From NCBI GenBank assembly GCA_020740775.1, contig JAHEWK010000012.1, positions 1,922,001 through 1,986,000 of the forward strand: a stretch of 64,000 nucleotides of DNA. The letters are read 5' to 3'. This stretch comes from Ilyonectria destructans (taxonomy: Eukaryota; Ascomycota; Sordariomycetes; Hypocreales; Nectriaceae). The notes under the pieces were generated by a model. The model was not told the DNA's origin. It did not search any database and saw only the letters and a list, made by a program, of their open reading frames with translations. The position numbers were made by a program, and so were the translations under genes. Below are positions 10,393 through 21,955 of the stretch, in pieces. How positions within the stretch are numbered: the stretch's first letter is position 1; every line of letters starts with the position of its first letter.

Positions 10393-12206
10393 TCAATGCA
10401 TGGCGGGATTTAATACGGCGTCTTCCATTGTGAGCTTGGTCTCTCCATCGTAGATGCGCAAAGCCACCCTGGCCTCTGAGGCCTCGGATAAAATAATCTC
10501 ACGAATTGTATCAGAACGTGGAATGAATCGAGCTTTGAATGGTTCTGGACGGGTGTTTTCGCTCTCCGTATAAGCGAAGATGTCGAGCTTCGCCTCCTTG
10601 CCCTATATAACCAGGATTGTTGTCAGTCAATAAGAGCTTCCGACATGTAGAGTGACATTCAAATTGATGACTCGAGATATTTCAACAGCTTTCTCTGAAA
10701 TAAAGCAAGAACGGACGTTGTATTGAGCTTACCTGATCATCTAAACCCGGCTTGATGTTGAAGGCCCAAAGCATCCGACCGAGGGAATAAAGCAAGCCCT
10801 GCTCAGCAAGAGGCTGGCCACTGCACTGCCTTCGGCCCCAGCCAAAGGGATTGCTTCCTCTAGCGTTCGGATACGGTTTCTCCAACCCGTTCAGAAATCT
10901 CTCGGGCCTGAAATTGTCGGGGTCGGGGAAGTCTCTGGGGTTGCGGTGAATAGCCCACATGTTTCCGGTAATGTTAGTACCAGCTGGGAAATGATAACTC
11001 CGATACTCAACATCCTTGATGTTTGCATGTGGGATTCCTGCCAACACGGTAACTGTCCTCCAACGGAGAACTTCTTTGACAAGAGCTGTCAGGTATGGCA
11101 ACCGACCATTGTCAATATCAGCCCATGAGATAGACCTGTTGTGGCCGACAACTTCATCCATCTCCTCCTGTGCCTTTTTCTGGACTTCTGGGAAGCAAGC
11201 CATAGCTAAAATACAGCTCAGCATTGTGCTGGATGTGGTGTCAACACCGCCGCCGATCAGGTTGGCCATCAATCCAGCAACTTCGACATCGGTTAGTTGA
11301 TGCTTCGCCTGAGAATCTAACATGAATTTGTTAAAAGCTTTGTTCTTGTTCATCATGCTTTCTTGTGTAAGCATGTAGAAATACCTTGCCGCAATCGCGG
11401 AGCTCATCCGGAGAACTTTTGGGAAGCTGTACAACCAGGAAGGTAATTTCGCTAGGAAAGGAAGCGTCTCGAGGATATAAACACCGGGCACAACTAAGTT
11501 GACGGTTTCCATCATCTTCAAAGATTGAACAGCAACGTAGTCATTTTTTCTGTCGATTCTGCGGCCCCATCCAATAATGGAGGTTGTTGAGATGGAATAA
11601 CGCTCAACAGAGAGCTCAAAGTCGTCTGGGTTCTCCATCAAGTCTTTGATCAGAATCTTGGACTCGTCTGCTTGGAACGATCGGTAGTTGCGAACAGCTT
11701 GCGAACCTACAGCCGCGTGCTGTAAAAAGGTCAGTAATCTTGCACATAAGAAAAATGTCGTGAAGTCTCGTACGTACCATAAGTTTGCGGTGTGTTCTCC
11801 AACGATCGCCGTATTCCAGGGTTGTCTGATTCGTAGTTGTGCAGTTTATGGCATCGCCCATGACAACCAATCGAGGGCGTGAAGAAAAGATATCCGATTT
11901 CTTTTCCAGTAGCTCAGACGCAACCCAAGCATCAGACAGAATGATTCGCGGATGTCGGCCGATCCATAAGGTTAACATGGGGGTATTGTAGTACTGGGCC
12001 CATTTCTCCCAAGTGATCCAAGGCCTCACGTTTGGGGTCTGAAAGTGATTTCCCACTATTGGGAATGGGAATGGTCCTGGGGGCAGCTTGCGACGCATCC
12101 AGAGCATACGGCTCCAGTCGATGAGCACCGCCACGAAGGCCAGAATAACTGCTAAACAAACAGCCCGCGAGGCATCGTAGACGGTGAAAAGCGAAGCGAG
12201 TGCCAT
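10393..12206 (-). CDS. Cytochrome P450 monooxygenase (membrane-anchored)
   Basis: Three exons: 12206-11778, 11719-10733 and 10602-10393, with GT-AG introns of 58 and 130 nt, giving 541 residues. The last exon (KEAKLDIFAYTESEN to the C-terminus) is short and easily missed. An N-terminal hydrophobic helix (about 10-33) precedes the Pro-rich hinge KLPPGPFPFP. Downstream are the I-helix GGVDTT (300-305), the ExxR motif KEVLR (Glu359, Arg362), the PERF motif DNFRPERF, and the heme loop FGWGRRQCSG with the thiolate ligand Cys442. All key residues are intact. It resembles the fungal O-methylsterigmatocystin-oxidoreductase-like P450 group, but the exact CYP family cannot be set here. It probably works at the ER, hydroxylating or demethylating a pathway intermediate. 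It diverges from the BBE-like pseudogene across a shared promoter. Confidence 0.92.
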
Positions 12207-12617
12207 TTTCGGGAAAAGGTGACAATACTACGAGAGAAAATACTACAGAATAGAGTGCATGAGCGTTTCCTGATGCAGGACTGGAGCTTAAATCAGTAAT
12301 CATGTATGACATCTATTCGAATCCACGTGTTGCTTCAATATGGCCATGAAGTTGGACGCAGTAGATCGCAAACAAGATGTGGAGAGTAGGATTGTGTGGG
12401 GCTGAGTGGAGGATGTGATCTCTCCCACATTTGCCCAGCGCCCGCCCGGTGAGAGCTTCTCACAGAGAGGGAGTGTCCTATCATGTACTATAGACAAATT
12501 AGCCCTACCTGTGTTCTTGTGACGTCGTTATTGTTCTTTAGTCGTGTTTCTTGCTATCTGCGTTGATTGGGTTCAAGCAAAACCTATTCAACCGTGGGTT
12601 TCTCTGACAATATCGCA
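12207..12617. promoter_or_regulatory. Bidirectional promoter, P450 / BBE-like oxidase
   Basis: A 411-base divergent intergenic region. It holds ATGTGGAGAG at 12378-12387 and CTCCCACAT at 12422-12430 (minus copy). It also holds a perfect 6-3-6 inverted repeat GTGAGA-GCT-TCTCAC at 12449-12463, midway between the two start codons, a possible binding site for a dimeric regulator. Confidence 0.5.
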
Positions 12618-14127
12618 ATGTCAACACCAAAGCATACACTCTCTGTAGCTAGAGAATCTAAGCACTACGCAACGCTTCGATCCCGATTCTTCAATGCTCG
12701 TCTCCCTCAGCAGTATCCAGCTGTGATTGTCTTACCCCTTACCACTAACGATGTTGTCGACGCTATGCAAAAGGCGGTCCAGCGGGGCCAGAGTATCGGC
12801 GTTCGGTCAGGGGGGCATCTCTTTCCAGCCTGTTCGCTGATCAACGACGGTCTGTTAATCGACACCAAAAATCTCAACAAGAGCTTTGAATACGATGTTG
12901 GCACCAAAATCATGTCGTTTGGGCCAGGGCTTTTGTCTAGAGAGATGTCAGAAGAGCTTGATAAGATCAACCGATTCTTCCCCTTCGGCCATTCCCCTAC
13001 CGTAGGCATCGGAGGGTTCCTCCTCTGTGGAGGTCAGGGCTGGTTCATGCGCGGTTGGGGATGTACCTCTGACACATGGATTGTCAAGATCGAGGTGGTA
13101 CTTGCAGATGGACGTACTGTCATCGCCAGCCGCGAGCAAAACACCGACCTCTTTTAGGCCGCGCGCGGCAGTGGGCAGGGATTCTTCGGCGTTATGACCA
13201 GAATCTGGGGCCGTACTATGCCAACTCGAGAGCTTTTTGAGTCAACGCTGGTCTTTCAGGCAGCCAGCTCGTGGGAGAAGATTGCCAAGTGGGTGTTTGA
13301 CACAAACGATAAGACCCCCAGATATGGCGTGGAAACTGCTCTGGCGACATTCTCTGGGGGACGAGATTGCCGATGCCTCTTTGCTAGTAGTTGTCTCCAA
13401 CATTGCGTATGCAGACTCCAAGGACGAGGCTATTACTATGCTTCGTGGGTATACTGAGATCCCCGGGGAGCTACGAGAATTGTTGGTTACAGATGTACCG
13501 ATACATACAACAACCTGGACACAGCTGTTCGCTGACCAGGACGCCCTGAATCCTACGGGTAACGGCGAGCGCTGGCAATGTGACAGTATTTTCAACAACC
13601 CCAGCCTGGACAGAGATGAGGTTTGGTTCCTCGGCTCACCATTCATTGTAGATGCTAATAAGCTTCCTCTGGCGCAGTTGCTCAAAGTCATCAAGCCATC
13701 ACAGTGTGAACTGCCTTCTCGTCGATCGATTGGCTGCATTTACATCGCCGAATACTATCCTGATGCGGCTGATTCAGCGTTAAGCCTTCCTCAGCAATAT
13801 TACATCTCAACCATGGCTTGCTGGTCCAATCCTGACTGGGACACCCCGATGCGGCAATGGATGTATAATCAATATTCTCGCGTCTCAGAAGCAGGTGTAG
13901 GTCAGTATATAGCAGACTTTGACATTACGCAAAGAATGGAAAAGGTATATTCCACGCATCATCCGTCTTCTTTGCCAATGTTTGACTTACTTTTGGGGTG
14001 TGAATAGGTTATGAGCGACGAAAACCTGGTAAAATGGATGAAGATTCGTCGTAAGTACGACCCCAAGGAGATATTCCCCGGATTCAGAGGATTTTCTTCT
14101 ATTCTGGAGACCAAGTCAAACCTTTGA
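12618..14127 (+). pseudogene. BBE-like FAD-linked oxidoreductase, nonsense and frameshift
   Basis: Exons 12618-13944 and 14008-14127 (63-nt GT-AG intron) give 481 residues if one extra base is discounted. The start is the ATG of MSTPKHTL. Family marks: PAVIVLPLTTNDVV, RSGGH (the 8-alpha-histidyl FAD site), GHSPTVGIGGF, and KYDPKEIFPGFRGF at the C-terminus. BBE-type enzymes oxidise alcohols, sugars or C-N/C-C positions with O2. The usual second flavin-linking Cys (C-P-T-V-G) is Ser, so flavin attachment would be single. Two lesions: codon 180 is TAG (13155-13157) where the family has Trp (DLF*AARGSG), and a +1 frameshift falls near the five-G run at 13356-13360, after which the frame continues as GDEIADASLLVVVS. 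No signal peptide is seen. It is non-functional as read. Confidence 0.87.
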
Positions 14128-14942
14128 GAGAATCGATAGCCTAGATTGCGGACAGCTTTGGTCCGTGCAAAATATCGGGATATTTCCTTTGTCTTGATGT
14201 AGGGCTCGAAGGGCCAATTATTATGTGTGAACTCACATCGACAACATGGCCCTTTAGTGTATTAGTTCTTAATACGCCTAGTGCAATTTTTTTTAAAAGA
14301 GTGACTAAATTAGGTGGTGCTATGTGTTATGGTAGCATCTTCTCCATGCAGACCACCTACATAGAAAGCTTCGTCACATCGTGGAGAGCCATTCGATCTC
14401 TTCCATCGAGCGCCATGAAAAGGCATCATGCTGTAGACGTCCCCCCACCTCTATTTGCGTAACAAATGGCCCCTAACCCTCCACTTCAAGCACCCAAGGG
14501 ACATCCACTTAACCCAGACTATTGCGTAACCCACCTAAAAACGAGACAATAGCCCCCACATCGCCGATCAGGTCACCTTCCACATTTTGTAACCAGCTGC
14601 CCAACCTAGGTATTCAACGCCTGTAGAATATCTAAACGATGTCTTATCCGTCCTTTCATACTCCCATGCAACCAAAATTAATAATCAGCTCATCATAGCG
14701 TGATATCGTTGATGTCCGGTTGCGTCAACCCACATTATACCATTCACCCCAATTGCTCCCACACATGCCACCAAGCCCGTCATAATTATATAGCACCTAT
14801 GTTTTGTCAAATCTTGCTTTGCATGAGTTTAGAAAAAGGTTTATATCCACTTTCCCCCGAGAAAAAAAGTACAAGGCAATAATACTACGATTCTCCAACA
14901 TCTTGCAACGTCAACAGCTAAAGCCCAAGGATACCCAATACG
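14128..14942. promoter_or_regulatory. Intergenic region with FAD-monooxygenase promoter
   Basis: No gene is visible; the 80-codon frame at 14223 lacks support. CCCCCACAT (14553-14561) and CTTCCACAT (14577-14585) are two minus-strand copies of the shared motif, about 360-390 bases upstream of the monooxygenase ATG. Confidence 0.45.
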
Positions 14943-16605
14943 ATGAAGGCAAGTCTCACTTCACTATTCAAGTTTCACGACCTCAAACCTCCCTCCAAGA
15001 TTGGAAATTGGATGGTACACGGATCCTCACACATATCCCGTCCCTAAGCCCTCACATCTCTCCCAGCACTAATGAGCTACTTTTTTTCCAGGTCATCATT
15101 GTTGGTGCAGGCCCTTGTGGCCTTCTACTCTCTATTCTTCTCAAAAAGCAAGGAATCCAAGTTCAAGTTCTCGAAGCCTCCGACAAGCTCGATGAACAAC
15201 CCCGTGCCTGTCACTACGCGGGTGCTGCAAAACACGAGCTTGAGCGAGCAGGTGTCCTCGACCAAATCTCAGCTGAAGGCTTCCACCCTGGTGCCGTTAG
15301 CTGGCGCAAGAAAGATGGCACGCCAATCGTCACGTTGGATAATCACAGCGAGCTCAAGTCGAGCGTGCACCGCATAGTTTGCCTCGAGTTGGGCCGTGTA
15401 ATTCAGATATTGCACGACGCAGCGATTGCGCAGGGCTGTGAGATCTTGATGCAGCATAAGGTGACTGAATCTGTGGGACAGTCAGCGGAAGAGGCTTGGG
15501 TGGATGTGGCGGTACCATCAAGAGAGACGGTGAGGTTCAAGGCAGATTACATCGTTGGCTGCGATGGGGCTAATAGCCAGGTCCGTCGAGCTCTATTCGG
15601 AGAGTTCGAGTTTCCTGGTCGCACCTGGGACGAGCAGATCATTGCAAGCAATGTAAGACAACCCTACTCTCCATCACATATTCCCTTCTCCCCCGTATTA
15701 GGTAAACGAAAACTGAACAGAAGCAACGGTTGCATACTAAAGCCTATTCTGATTAATTCTAGGTCTACTATCCTTTCGAAAAGTTTGGTTACGACGACTC
15801 CAACTTTATCGTCCATCCAAGTGACTGGTATATGGCAGCCAAGATTACCAGTGACGGAATGTGGCGCGTTACATACGGAGACGTGCCCGGCCTCACCAAG
15901 GAACAATACACCGAACGTCTTCCCATGCGATTCAAAAAGATTCTTCCAGGACAACCAGGGCCCAATGACTTCAAGCTGGCGAATATCGGCCCTTACAAGA
16001 TGCACCAGAGATTAGCCCCGAGCATGCGCGTCGGAAGATTTCTCCTCGCTGGCGATGCCGCACATCTGTGCAATCCGTTGTGAGTAGATCTTCATTCCTC
16101 TCCTCTACTCTTGGAAAGACTAGAAAACTCACGTGATACTCAATCAATTATAGTGGCGGCCTCGGCCTCACAGGAGGTATTGCAGATATTGGATGCCTTT
16201 ACGATGCTCTTGTTGGCGTTCATAGAGGACTTGCCGACGAAGCGATTCTGGACAGGTACTCCGATGTTCGGTCTGAATTGTACCGTACCATCGTCGACCC
16301 AATGTCGACCGAAAACTTCACGCGCCTATGGTTCAAAGACCCAGAGGCCACCATCGCGGAGGATGAGTTCTTCAAACTGGTGAGAAAGGCGACTACGGAC
16401 GAGGATCTCTTAAAACAACTCCGACAGGTACGTATTGGCAAACGTTATTCCAGGCTCCTTCTTCACAAAGTTTCTAGTTCAATCTCTGACAAAATAATAG
16501 GGAGGAATGGCTTTAAGATATGACCTCACCCAGTTCTATCGCAAAGACACCACCGCAATTGATGACCACGTCGAGCTTGTTGGTCAAGCCATCACATCAG
16601 CTTAG
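14943..16605 (+). CDS. FAD-dependent aromatic monooxygenase (PHBH fold)
   Basis: Five exons: 14943-14948, 15092-15652, 15763-16079, 16154-16427 and 16501-16605 (420 residues). The first exon encodes only Met-Lys and ends at a GC donor (GCAAGT), with a CACTAAT branch site and a pyrimidine-rich acceptor. This gives the standard N-terminus MKVIIVGAGPCG. The Rossmann motif is GAGPCG (7-12), followed by LEASDKLDEQPRACHYAG. The DG motif is ADYIVGCDGANS, and the GD motif LLAGDAAHLCNPFGGLGL places Asp287 at the flavin ribityl site. Class A flavin monooxygenases hydroxylate activated aromatics with NAD(P)H and O2. The gene reads through its introns in long false frames starting at 14804, so automated calls may misplace the start. 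It is convergent with the transcription factor gene (301 bases apart). Confidence 0.9.
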
Positions 16606-16906
16606 TGAGCATGGATGTTATTCTTTTTGGTCTGTTGTTTATTGTACGCATCTTTGTTATCTTTTGAGTCATCTTATTACTCATATGCCTACATGAGGCA
16701 TAGTGTACGTTCTTTGGGTTCAAATTGGTGTTGTTTCGACTAAACACAAAGCCGCCCACACACAGCAATCTGATTGTCAACTTAGCAACACGAGTCTTGT
16801 GGATGTAGCAGGTTTCGTTTTGCATCAATGTTGTGTATTGATCGGGTCGATTGTTCATAAATCATCAATTCAATACCCGCTTGCTTGTTTTGCTAGGCTA
16901 TCCACT

Positions 16907-19900
16907 CTACTGTGCGTCATCGAAGTTATTCGGGTCCATGTCCGAGAGATTGTTGCACATAACGTGTAAAATCCGAGAAAAACTTCGAGACTTCCACCGT
17001 CCCAGACCTAGCATCAAAGACGCGAAATGCAGCCAACACTTGCACGCTTGAGTATAGCCAGGTGTGAGCATGAAATCGGAAAGAGATGCCCCCGCGCCTC
17101 GTAGAATGAACCTTGTCGCAGGTGTTAAAGTAGAGCCAGGTTGCATGATATCTTCTGACAAGTCCGACAAGCCAACACTTCCTAAAGATACCCAATCCAC
17201 ATCGTCGTAAAGATTGTATAAATCAGTGCTATCTTGCGTCGGTATCGCAAAGATGTAGAGCCCAAGGACCAACGAGGCTTGGAACAGTGCAATAATACTA
17301 TGTAATTTAACTGGGTCGGAAACCCTTCGATTCAACAGCAAGTGGAATATGTGGGCAGCATGAATGCAGGACCGCCTTGCAGAAGACGTAAAAGCCCAGT
17401 TGGAAATATCCTTCAACGCCTGCGCTGCTGTCGTCGGACCGGAACGGCCAGCAGCAGTTTCAAAGAGTGGTAGGTTCGCTCCCAACATCATGCAGAACGC
17501 GTGCCATGAAATTGCGTTGTTCATGTCGAAGCTTCGGTCTTTTTCATCGGCGGCTCTCGCCAAGTCGACTGTCAGGTTGACAAGTGATCTATGGCGGACA
17601 TCTTCAGTGAATATTTTCCACGGAAGTAGCTTGGATTGGCTTTCGTTGTCACGAGGTGCGCGATCTAGAATGGTGAATGCCGCTGCAAACCGCAACTGAA
17701 GTAACATTAGCAGGGTCGAATTCATGTCGAAGCTCATCGATGGCATTGGTGTGCTGTAATAGGATGCTGATATAACGGGATAATCCATTTGACCAAAATC
17801 GGGGCGCATTCGGGACCATTTATCAAGAGTGCTCGCTTGGAAAAGGACCTCATCACAAGTTGGTATGATATGCACGCACTCTGGCCGTAGTGTTGGGTCA
17901 ACAGCCAGGTACGAGGAGTACCAACAGTCTAATTGAACCAAATGAAGTATGAGCCTAGAGAGCTTCCGTTAGAGTGAGAGCTTGCTAATTATACGAGCCG
18001 TCAACTCACCGCTTCACAGATTCAATGCTCCCCCAAACTCTCCAGCGCCTCTCTTCACTCGGAATAGACGTTAAGCCAACAAGCGAGGGAGGGTACTCGT
18101 TGGCAGAAAAAAGGCCATCGGAGTGCGCGTTCTAGAGGTTAAATCAGACGGGTTGTGTTTTCACCCTGGGATGGATAAGACGACCTACCGATAAAAGACT
18201 GACATAAAGGGACTCGGTCTGAGTAATCCGACGTTTATGCTACATGGCGAGGTCAGACAATATTTCAGAAGGGCCGAGTGAGACTGATATTACCCCAATC
18301 ACGGAAGCCAGAGTCAGAACAAGGAAACCGGTCATCATTGCCGTCAACCGTCTCATGAGCGACGCGTCGCCAGCGCTAGATGCATGAAGGTCATCCGATG
18401 CCATCCTCAATAAATCCTGATGTTGATTAGTCTAGGCACAGGTGAATATGAAAATGCGCCCCAAAGGACGTTGAAATGACGGATGATTGGCATGTCTTAC
18501 TGGGAATATTTTAGAGACCAACTTGTTCAAGTCTCCTGTGCCCATAACGCTTAGGCCGATGGTACACATAGCTACAAGTAGAGATACTGGGGCATTCCGC
18601 GGGCAGAATGATGGTAGATGGATCAGAGGCGTTATGCTGTGGTGGTGGACAATGTACTGCTCATAGGCAATGTCCAGCATTTCCGGTGTGAGAGATGCAG
18701 AGTAGCTTGCGTCGTCTATGGAGCTTAACAAAGGACGGAAAGCTGACCAGACCTTTTGCTTTGCCTCACTGTCTAACGTCCAACTGTTTCTAGCTCCAGT
18801 TGGTGCATCGGCTTGAGGCGACTCTGCCAATGCACCAAAGAGGCCGTCGCCAACGGTGAGATCATGCCACATGGTAGACATGAGCTTCGTTTTACGATCA
18901 GTACCTCGGACCCAGAAGTTCTGGAGGCGAGAAAATTGCTTCTCAAACACGAATGGCATGGCAGTGCTGTTGGACATGTTCCGGTCGTAGGTCACAGCCC
19001 CAACTGGCGAAGGGGCCTGGACGGGGACTTGGACTGTTAAATCTTGGTTGGGCAAACGAGCGATGCTAGGAGAAGTTGGGCCACCGTGACTATCAAGAGG
19101 GAGCCACCAGCTGTGATCCAAATCAAACTGGCTTCCGTCTGATGTACCATCCTGTGATGGCAAAAAGTCTCTTGGGTTGAACTCTCCATTAGAGAGCATG
19201 GCATCCAGAGAACCCAAAGGCTGGTTGGTGATGCTATTTTGCTGCGGTGCCGCTTGGGAACTGAACGGTGGCGTAAGGGCGGACATTAAGTCCTGGGGTC
19301 CGCAAAAGTCCATGGTGTTGAGCTGTGGAGGATCTTTACCCGAGCTCGTCTGGGGATCTAGAGCACGGTCTGGGCCGATTCCGCCGTTGTTCGGCATTGT
19401 CGTCATCTGCGGATCGACCATAGAGTGTGAGTCGTTATTCACAGTTTTGTGTGATACCCCCATGTGTTGCACCGCGGGCGCGGGAGCCAGGGCTATCTGC
19501 GACGAGACGGGGGGATTAGAATCGGATCGGAGCGATGAGGGAGCAGGGCTGGCAGGCGTCTCTGGCTGATGACGGTCGGGAGCAACAACAATTGTTGACG
19601 CCTCTGCGCCGTCAGCGTCGTTTGTACTCGTATCCGGTATCGTTATTGTCACGCCCTGCATCGGCGTGGGTCCGGTAGACTGCGCGGCCAATCTGTCCTG
19701 CGCGTCCTGCTCGTGTTTCTTGCAATGTCGGAAGAGCACATCACTACATGGTAGCTGTTAGCACGTTGAGGAAGATCCCTCGGTGAAAGGGGCCCATCGT
19801 AAACATGCCTGCGGGCGTATGACTTGTGGCAAACTGGGCACCGGTATGGTCGTTCTCGTGTGTCTGAGCAAGGATCTTAGCGGGATATTAGTGGACTACA

Positions 19901-19993
19901 TGAGGGCGAGACTATACGGGAACGTTCGTGGCGCTTCAGATGCTCTGTCTTGGAGAAGCGTCTATTACAGGTGGCGCATACGTTGGTCCCCAT
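16907..19993 (-). CDS. Two-finger C2H2 transcription factor with fungal-specific TF domain
   Basis: Seven exons: 19993-19918, 19863-19809, 19743-18501, 18416-18294, 18239-18189, 18131-18010 and 17954-16907; 905 residues. Intron 2 has a GC donor (GCATGT), the rest GT-AG. The first two exons encode tandem fingers: VCATC..FSKTEHLKRHERSH, linker TRERPYR, CPVCHKSYARSDVLFRHCKKH. Recognition-helix residues (-1,3,6) are Lys-His-Arg for finger 1 and Arg-Val-Arg for finger 2. A long Ser/Pro/Gln-rich linker (about residues 45-300) is followed by the fungal_trans-type helical domain (WSAFRPLLSS, YIVHHHSITPLIHLPSF, ERRWRVWGSIESVKRLI). It is nuclear, and very probably the regulator of the flanking enzyme genes; its fingers predict the GTGG(G/A) element found in their promoters. 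Confidence 0.9.
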
Positions 19994-20908
19994 GGCCCAA
20001 GAGCGAGGGAGAAGTGATGAAGAACCCGAGATGTGAGTAGAAGGAAAGGTGCGGATGGGGGTGAAGCAGGGATACCTGGTGCCAGATGACTATCCCAGCT
20101 TAGGCGAGTAGAGTCAACTGGGGCACACAGTCTCGGCACATCACGACGCAATTCCCGAGTAGCGATTGGTTTGCGAAGCGGTTCCCCGGACTCTTCGCAA
20201 GTGCAAATGCGGGGAAGCTTGATCACACACGCCGGTTACCGAATTCCCACGAACTCCGAGCAATCCGTGCGTGTTGTAGATGAGCTGGCTCAAGCGTCAT
20301 CGTCATACCCTCCTCTTTACTCCATTCAGCATAGCTTGATTTGGCATTTGGTACTTTGCTTCTCTTCCTCTGCTCTACTTTCGATGCTTTACGACACTCG
20401 ATTAAGCCCATTTATCACATGGCACGAGATCACCAGTCTAATGTCTCGCTCTATCCTATGCTCCCTCCACCGCTGTTTCGTTTGGATTCTATTTAGGCGA
20501 ATTCCTAGTGCAGGTTGAGTAGTGATTTCTACAGATCTTGCGACAGGTAGACATTCGTTCTCAAATATCATTTCTCTGGTACAGTACATGGCCATGGAGT
20601 GCTATAGGCGGCATGTGGGGTCATCTTGCTCATGTGGAGAGCTTCGTCCAGATCCTGTTCAATGTTCCACTCACACTCCCCCGGATAGACACTAGGACGG
20701 ATTCGTATGTGGGGAAGGGGAGAGCGTATTTCACGCAATTCCACATCACTGCGCGATGCCGCTGTTGTTACGGTAGATGACATTCTTGCTTCGAAGAATA
20801 TCGAATTAAAGTATTGATTTCTTACAGTTCTGTGGCAATAGCTTCTCCGGTCAATGCGTCAAGTCTTGTGCGTGTGTTTCTTCTGTCAGATTTCAACCAG
20901 ATTTCACA
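19994..20908. promoter_or_regulatory. Divergent intergenic region, transcription factor / SDR1
   Basis: No coding gene is supported. Three shared motif copies lie toward the SDR1 side: CATGTGGGG (20612-20620), CATGTGGAGAG (20631-20641) and ATGTGGGG (20708-20715). They are placed to serve SDR1 and possibly autoregulation of the transcription factor. Confidence 0.45.
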
Positions 20909-21955
20909 ATGACGACGTATACTTTGGCCGAGGGTGACTTCCATGCCCTCCAGCGTAAAACGATCTTGATCATCGGCGCAGCAACAGGCATCGGGCGTGC
21001 GGCTGTTGAGATCGCACTCGGTAAGTTCTCCCTCATGTTATGCATTGCGTAGCCAGTCTGCAAGAATGGAACCATGTAGAACTGACTCGTTTCGTGGCGC
21101 GTGCCAGAGTATGGTGCCAACGTCGCTGTTGGGGATTTGAACGAAGAAGCTGCGACTACGCTTTTACAGCCATTCCAAGACCGATCACTCTTCAAGAAAT
21201 GTGATGTCTCCAACTGGGACGATGTCTTGCAACTCTTCCAGGACACCGAGTCTAGGTTTGGTGTGATCCATAGTGTGCTCTCCAACGCCGGCATCAACAC
21301 GCACGAGGATCTTCTCACCGAAACATTTGACCCGGAGACTGGGAAATTGCTGCCTCCCAGTCTCACATCAATCGATGTTAATCTTGTCGGTCAGATTTAT
21401 GTTACTAGATGTGCGCTCCATTTCTTTGGCAAGTGGCCAGACACGCCTTGCCAGCTTGTTATGACCTCGTCCGCTGGCGCCTTCTTCCCTGCTCCTCCAA
21501 TCTACTTGTACTGCGCTGCAAAGGCTGGCGTACTCGGCTTGATGCGCGGCCTTCGTTCAAAGGCCGACCAAAAGAATTTCACCGTCAATGTTGTGGCACC
21601 CTGGCTCACTGGTAAGCGTTCCTTGAAGGCATATTGTGCCATTTACTACTTGCTCAGTGGTCAAATAACTGCTGGATTTGGCTTACAGACATCGTGTACA
21701 GTTACACCAATGCTCCTTGATGACTGGCTTCGCAAATGGACCCTTCCAAAAAACTCGTCCGCAGGCGTCGCGCGTGCCCTTTTTCTTCCTGTCATCAAAC
21801 CGCACATAAACGGCAAATCCTTCTTCGTTGCTGGAAATGAGATTGTTGAATTTGAAGACTCGTTGCATGAAACAGAGCCTATGTGGATGGGAAAGAAATT
21901 GTGTGATAATGTTCGTCAGGGCCAAGATATTCTTCTCGGCAAGAGTGAAAACTAA
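20909..21955 (+). CDS. Short-chain dehydrogenase/reductase (NAD-type)
   Basis: Three exons: 20909-21020, 21108-21611 and 21702-21955; 289 residues. The second intron ends at the CAG at 21699-21701, giving PWLTVTPMLLDDW and keeping the frame; reading straight through it would insert 30 false residues. The Rossmann motif is IGAATGIG (22-29). An Asp at the end of beta-2 (VGDLN, Asp47) favours NAD over NADP. SNAGI follows, then the catalytic triad Ser159 (SSAGAFF), Tyr172 and Lys176 (YCAAK). The sequence resembles the 15-hydroxyprostaglandin-dehydrogenase-like SDR group in fungi. Its likely role is oxidation of an alcohol or reduction of a carbonyl on a pathway intermediate. Its promoter has three ATGTGG motif copies. 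Confidence 0.9.

Noticed and set aside
3941..14127. RIP leakage from the transposon block as the sole cause of the HET and BBE stops
   Set aside because: Both stops are CpA-type changes, but the genes lying closer to the block (FMO, TF, SDR1, VAO, SDR2) have no stops and the BBE gene also has a frameshift, so leakage is only one possibility.
14804..14942. Longer N-terminus for the FAD monooxygenase starting at 14804
   Set aside because: It reads through the first intron and adds about 95 residues before VIIVGAGPCG. A GC-AG intron with a good branch site gives the family's usual MK-VIIVGAG start.
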